Of a stretch of DNA of 44,414 nucleotides, positions 41,025-44,414 are shown one piece after another; within the stretch, counting starts at the first letter, position 1, and each line of letters begins with the position of its first letter. The notes beneath the pieces were generated by a model. That model searched no databases, was not told the origin of the DNA, and was given only the letters and a program-made list of their open reading frames with translations. Source of the stretch: an uncultured Bifidobacterium sp. (lineage in GTDB: Bacteria; Actinomycetota; Actinomycetes; Actinomycetales; Bifidobacteriaceae). Made by a program: the position numbers and the translations under genes. Location of the stretch: NCBI GenBank assembly GCA_937874315.1, contig CALNAE010000022.1:1-44414 (forward strand), in the 5' to 3' direction.

Positions 41025-42577
41025 GCATCCTTCCTGAACATGCTCAGCATTCGATACGTCACCAAGAAGCCACCGAATACGTTAATAGAAGCGATGGCCG
41101 CGGAGAGCACGGCCAATATCGTCACCACGAGGCTGGGCGAGCCGACCTGCAGGAGGGAACCCACCAGAATAATGCCGGAGATCGCGTTGGTCTGCGACAT
41201 CAGCGGCGTATGCAGGGAGTGGCTGACGTTCGAAACGACGTAATACCCCACGAAAATGGCCAGAATGAAGACCGAGAACGTGAGTAGGAACGAGTCATTG
41301 GTAAAGGCGAGCGCCACGGCGAGTATGATGCCCGCGACGACGGCGAGCACCGAGTTGCGCTTAGCCTTAGCGGCCTGTTCGACGGCCTCCTGCGCCGCCT
41401 TCTGCTCCGGGGTAGGCCCCGCAGGCTTTGCGGCGACGGGCGCCGGCGCGGCCGAAACGGCTACGGCTGGCGGCGGCCACAGAATTTCTCCGGCTTTCGA
41501 CACCGTCATGCCACGCTGGACAGGATCGTCCATGTCCAAGGCTGGATTACCGTCCTTGTTGGGGGTGACGAGTTTCATCAGATTGACGACGTTGGTGCCA
41601 AACAGCTGCGATGTATGCTGGGGCATTCTGCCGGCGAGATCGGTGTAGCCGATGATGGTCACGCCGTTGTCGGAGACGATCTTCTTGCCTGGAACGGTCA
41701 GCTCGCAATTGCCACCGCCGGAGGCCGCGACATCCACGATCACCGAACCCGGCTTCATCGCCTCCACCGCTTCCTTGGTGATGGTACGCACCGCGGAACC
41801 GCGAACCAGCGCCGTGGTGATGACGATGTCCGCATTGGACGCCTCTTTGGTATAGAGCGCCAAAGTCGCCTTCTGCTGGTCCTCGCTCAGCGCGCTCGCA
41901 TAGCCGGTGCTGGACTTTTGTTGCTGAGCCGCTTCGGCCTTTACGAAGGTCGCGCCGAGAGATTCGATCTGCTCAGCCGCCTCAGGGCGCACGTCGAAAG
42001 CACGCACCTCGGCACCCAACGACGCGGCCGCACCGATGGACGACAGACCTGCGACGCCGCCGCCGATGACAAAGACACGGGCCGGTGGGGTCTTCCCCGC
42101 CGCAGTGACCTGACCGGTGAACATGCCGCCGAATTCATCGGCCGCCTCGATCACCGCCCGGTATCCGGCGACGTTGGACATCGTCGACAGCACGTCCAAG
42201 GACTGCGCTCGAGAAATACGCGGCACGGCATCAAGCGCCAACGCGGTAACTCCCTGTTTGGCCAGCCGTTCGATGACGTCATGATTGGTATGCGGGGCCA
42301 ACCGCGAGACCAGCATCGCACCCGATTTCAACTCGGCGATCTGCGCGCTGTTCGGCGTGTCGATCGTGGTGACGATGTCCGAATGCCATGCGGTCGAGGC
42401 GTCGACGATAGTCGCTCCGGCGTCGGCATACACCTTGTCGGCAAAATTGGCGGCGATACCCGCCCCCGTCTCGACGACGACGTCGTATCCCAGCTTGTTC
42501 AGCTGCGTCACCGTCTTGGGAGTGGCCGCCACTAGGCGCTCACCTGCAAGCGTCTCCTTTGGTATTCCAATGATCAA
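41021..42577 (-). CDS. pntA: NAD(P) transhydrogenase subunit alpha (fused alpha1-alpha2)
   Basis: A 518-residue subunit. Residues 1-380 form the NAD(H)-binding domain I, related to alanine dehydrogenase: IGIPKETLAGERLVAATPKT, VFVIGGGVAGLSSIGAAASLGAEVRAFD (Rossmann), and TIIGYTDLAGRMPQHTSQLF. A Pro/Ala linker precedes three or four spans (about 410-510) ending VTYRMLSMFRKDA. It is a single chain, as in E. coli; some actinobacteria have split alpha chains. The best start is TTG at 42577: AAAGGAG is 6 nt upstream, and the protein then begins MIIGIPKETL, exactly where homologues begin. The earlier ATG at 42634 would add 19 unlike residues. Confidence 0.92.
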   Translation of the reverse strand: MIIGIPKETLAGERLVAATPKTVTQLNKLGYDVVVETGAGIAANFADKVYADAGATIVDASTAWHSDIVTTIDTPNSAQIAELKSGAMLVSRLAPHTNHDVIERLAKQGVTALALDAVPRISRAQSLDVLSTMSNVAGYRAVIEAADEFGGMFTGQVTAAGKTPPARVFVIGGGVAGLSSIGAAASLGAEVRAFDVRPEAAEQIESLGATFVKAEAAQQQKSSTGYASALSEDQQKATLALYTKEASNADIVITTALVRGSAVRTITKEAVEAMKPGSVIVDVAASGGGNCELTVPGKKIVSDNGVTIIGYTDLAGRMPQHTSQLFGTNVVNLMKLVTPNKDGNPALDMDDPVQRGMTVSKAGEILWPPPAVAVSAAPAPVAAKPAGPTPEQKAAQEAVEQAAKAKRNSVLAVVAGIILAVALAFTNDSFLLTFSVFILAIFVGYYVVSNVSHSLHTPLMSQTNAISGIILVGSLLQVGSPSLVVTILAVLSAAIASINVFGGFLVTYRMLSMFRKDA

Positions 42578-42873
42578 TAGATGCTCCTTTCCTCGTTCCA
42601 TACCTCGCATATCATCCACAGTGCGGCATTGCACTGCGGAAAAATGCCCGGTATCGGTGAAGAATTTTCGTACAGTCTGTGACGAACGCCCTCCGTCATT
42701 GTTAACGAAGAGACCATGATGCCAGTGCTCGCGTAGGAGTAAGCCGACAAACCACCTCCTGCATCCAAACGCTACGCTTCGTCGTGTGACACTGTTTGAA
42801 CAGTCAGTTCATAGCGTAGTCTCAGCAGCTGGGTATCGCAACCAAGAGCGAACGAAAACGAACACGTAAAACA
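42578..42873. other. pntA upstream region with paired repeats
   Basis: A short frame on the minus strand ends by overlapping the pntA TTG start (TTGA). A possible leader peptide is discussed in the findings. Near 42770-42830 ACGCTA and TAGCGT arms flank an inner ACTGTT/AACAGT stem, suggesting a regulatory hairpin or operator. Confidence 0.35.
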
Positions 42874-43566
42874 CTACAGTCGCTCAGAACCGGACGTAGT
42901 CAAACGACTGCGAACATAATTGTTCAGGCGTTCCGCATTCACACCCTCATAACTCATCAGAGTCGCCCATTGTGGGCCGTGAGGGGAAGGCTTCGCAGTG
43001 AATCCCTCCTGCGCGATCGTCGTCGCCCCCGAAGCCGCGGCCGAGGTCAGCCCCGTTATGGAATCCTCGATCGCGACGCACGTGGCCATCGTTTCAGGAG
43101 CGACTCCGACCAACTTTCCTGCGGCCAGATATGGCGCGGGATCAGGTTTATGGGCCATGTCGTCGTCTCCGCAGATATATCCGGCGAAGGCCCCTGCCGG
43201 CGCCTGCTCGATCAGATGCTCCGCCATGCCACGCGGCGAAGTGGTAACCAACACCGAGGGGACGCCGGCCGCAATCAACGAACGCAGCACCTGCTCGACG
43301 CCGGTAATCCAAGGCATATGCTCTCGTTCGCGTCTGGCCACGTCACGTTTGAGAAAATCCACGATGGCAACCGCATCCAGAGCCGTGCCATGTTCTATCA
43401 TGCGACGCGCCACTTCATCGACGGGGGTGCCGGAGCCCTCCCACGCAAGATGCTCATCCCAATAACCACCATGTTCACGGGCGAGCCCATACTCCGCCTC
43501 ATGCCAGTAGGGTTCGGAATCGATCAGCGTACCATCCATGTCCCACAGCACCGCTGCAAGTTTCAT
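42874..43566 (-). CDS. HAD-superfamily phosphatase (beta-phosphoglucomutase/phosphatase group)
   Basis: A 230-residue HAD hydrolase. Motif I is VLWDMDGTLIDSE (about residues 7-19, with the two catalytic Asp), motif II is VLVTTSPRG, motif III Lys is in DMAHKPDPAPYLAAGKLVG, and motif IV is CVAIEDSITG. The cap is the small helical type between motifs I and II. Such enzymes remove phosphate from sugars or similar metabolites; the substrate is not clear. GAGAGG is 8 nt upstream of ATG 43566. The gene lies downstream of hspR on the same strand with about 126 bp between them. Confidence 0.88.
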   Translation of the reverse strand: MKLAAVLWDMDGTLIDSEPYWHEAEYGLAREHGGYWDEHLAWEGSGTPVDEVARRMIEHGTALDAVAIVDFLKRDVARREREHMPWITGVEQVLRSLIAAGVPSVLVTTSPRGMAEHLIEQAPAGAFAGYICGDDDMAHKPDPAPYLAAGKLVGVAPETMATCVAIEDSITGLTSAAASGATTIAQEGFTAKPSPHGPQWATLMSYEGVNAERLNNYVRSRLTTSGSERL

Positions 43567-43692
43567 GATCATGTCCTCTCATCGGCAACAGACGTCTTTC
43601 GGCAACGCCATCGGTCGGGGCGTAGTCGCCCGTCCCCGCCATCATCACAACAGACGCAGGAGACAAACGCCCGCGGGTCCGCCCGGGGAACG

Positions 43693-44256
43693 CTAGCGCG
43701 AAAAGCGGTTCCACACCACGACGGATTTGGCATCCTGAATGTCGTCTCCCCCGACCTCGCCGGAGGTCAGCTCACGCGCATGAACGTGAATCTCATGACG
43801 CCACAGCCGAGCCTGGCGTGAACGACGCACTTCGGTGATGCCGCCGTCCGCGTCGGCCGCGAACACGCTGGCGCCGACGGGTTCCCGCAGCCGCTTGAGT
43901 TCTCTGCGTAGCTGCCGATTATCCTCCTGCAGGTCCAAAATCCGCGCGATACCGGCCAGGTTGATGCTTTCATCCTGGCTCATATGCTGAGCCTGGGAAA
44001 GTCGATCGATATCACGCAACGAATAACGGCGAGCCCCGCCCTCCGTGCGCTGCGGAACGATCAATCCAAGACGGTCGTACTGGCGCAGGGTCTGCGCATG
44101 AATATCGGCAAGCTGTGCGGCCCTACCCACGCTGAACAAGGGCAGATCGATGTCAAAGCCGACATCGTCGGCCCCATCGAGGTTCGCCCGCGATTCGACG
44201 AGAGCTACGGCGCACATCTCATACAATGCCTTGACCTGACGCGATATCCGTGCCAT
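43693..44256 (-). CDS. hspR: HspR-type heat-shock repressor (MerR family)
   Basis: A 187-residue MerR-family regulator. The winged-helix domain is LFSVGRAAQLADIHAQTLRQ and YDRLGLIVPQRTEGGARRYS (about residues 40-79), then RDIDRLSQAQHMSQDESINLAG, the HspR hallmark (about 80-101). A coiled-coil dimerisation helix follows (LQEDNRQLRRELKRL, about 108-122). The N-terminal 38 residues and the C-terminal tail (about 60 residues, ending WNRFSR) are longer than in typical HspR. It represses the dnaK operon through HAIR elements, which would lie outside this window. It starts 5 nt after the dnaJ stop, so it is in the dnaK-grpE-dnaJ-hspR operon. Confidence 0.9.
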   Translation of the reverse strand: MARISRQVKALYEMCAVALVESRANLDGADDVGFDIDLPLFSVGRAAQLADIHAQTLRQYDRLGLIVPQRTEGGARRYSLRDIDRLSQAQHMSQDESINLAGIARILDLQEDNRQLRRELKRLREPVGASVFAADADGGITEVRRSRQARLWRHEIHVHARELTSGEVGGDDIQDAKSVVVWNRFSR

Positions 44257-44261
44257 ATCGC

Positions 44262-44414
44262 TCAGCGCTCCTGTGTGAGCCCGTCGACGAAGTCCGCCGA
44301 CTCCTCATCAAACTCCCTGGCCTTATGCCTCAGCCCTAGGCCGGGTTTGGGCGGCACACGAATTTCGACGATCCCTATCAGATCGCCATTACGCCCGGGA
44401 ACGCCCTTACCCGC
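44262..44414 (-). CDS. dnaJ: DnaJ chaperone, C-terminal end only (partial)
   Basis: Fifty residues and the stop codon are in the window, and the rest continues past its right edge. The peptide AGKGVPGRNGDLIGIVEIRVP (by position, the first 21 residues) matches the end of the DnaJ substrate-binding domain, where GKGVP and GDLxVxxxVxVP are conserved. A disordered acidic tail ends DGLTQER. The next gene, hspR, follows after 5 nt. Confidence 0.85.
   Translation of the reverse strand, partial: AGKGVPGRNGDLIGIVEIRVPPKPGLGLRHKAREFDEESADFVDGLTQER

Noticed and set aside
1..44414. CRISPR array or prophage
   Set aside because: No regularly spaced identical repeats with unique spacers, no cas genes and no phage structural genes are present. 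The repeats found are tandem or degenerate.

Overview
The window looks like a chromosomal segment of a bifidobacterium (Actinobacteria). Reasons: high G+C; DtxR/MerR-HspR style regulators; a dnaJ-hspR pair; an actinobacterial mycoredoxin; a protein O-mannosyltransferase divergent from rsmI; and many genes with a -10 hexamer 6-8 nt before the start codon (leaderless messages). No search was run, so genus is an inference and species is not assigned.

Layout. 1-580: low-complexity repeats, no convincing gene. 582-1800: mycoredoxin, a 70-bp tandem repeat, decayed sequence, tRNA-Lys. 1976-4840: small membrane proteins, an XRE-type regulator with two tandem palindromes upstream, a remnant of the C-terminus of NAD-dependent formate dehydrogenase, and a frameshifted ArsR-type regulator divergent from a flavin reductase over a perfect inverted repeat. 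4859-8931: diflavin reductase, MntR-like regulator, Nramp Mn transporter MntH. 9489-11869: an FtsX/MacB-like permease with a partner 'ATPase' that has lost Walker A, signature and H-loop residues. 11899-18756 (minus strand): HD protein, class II amidotransferase, Kup K+ uptake, TatD, a YesL-like membrane protein and a single-span membrane protein. 18856-22563: heterodimeric ABC exporter. 23017-24099: alpha/beta hydrolase.

24490-30522 is a complete branched-chain-amino-acid type (Liv) ABC importer in the order permease, permease, ATPase, ATPase, binding lipoprotein. Its LivH-type permease carries an extra secreted beta-sandwich-like domain and a Ser/Thr/Pro-rich linker, and both ATPases have long N-terminal extensions. 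30649-37744: metG, an AbiEi-like protein, an LRV-repeat protein, rsmI, a PMT-type mannosyltransferase and a DedA protein. 37857-44414: tRNA-Ala(CGC), a MetE-like methyltransferase, a stack of strong hairpins, pntB/pntA transhydrogenase (pntA probably starts at TTG), a HAD phosphatase, hspR and the tail of dnaJ.

Functionally the window is mostly membrane transport (Mn, K+, amino acids, export), redox balance (mycoredoxin, diflavin reductase, flavin reductase, transhydrogenase) and surface glycosylation. The most unusual items are the pseudo-ATPase/FtsX pair, the extended Liv importer, the formate dehydrogenase remnant beside a broken ArsR gene, and several clean operator-like palindromes.
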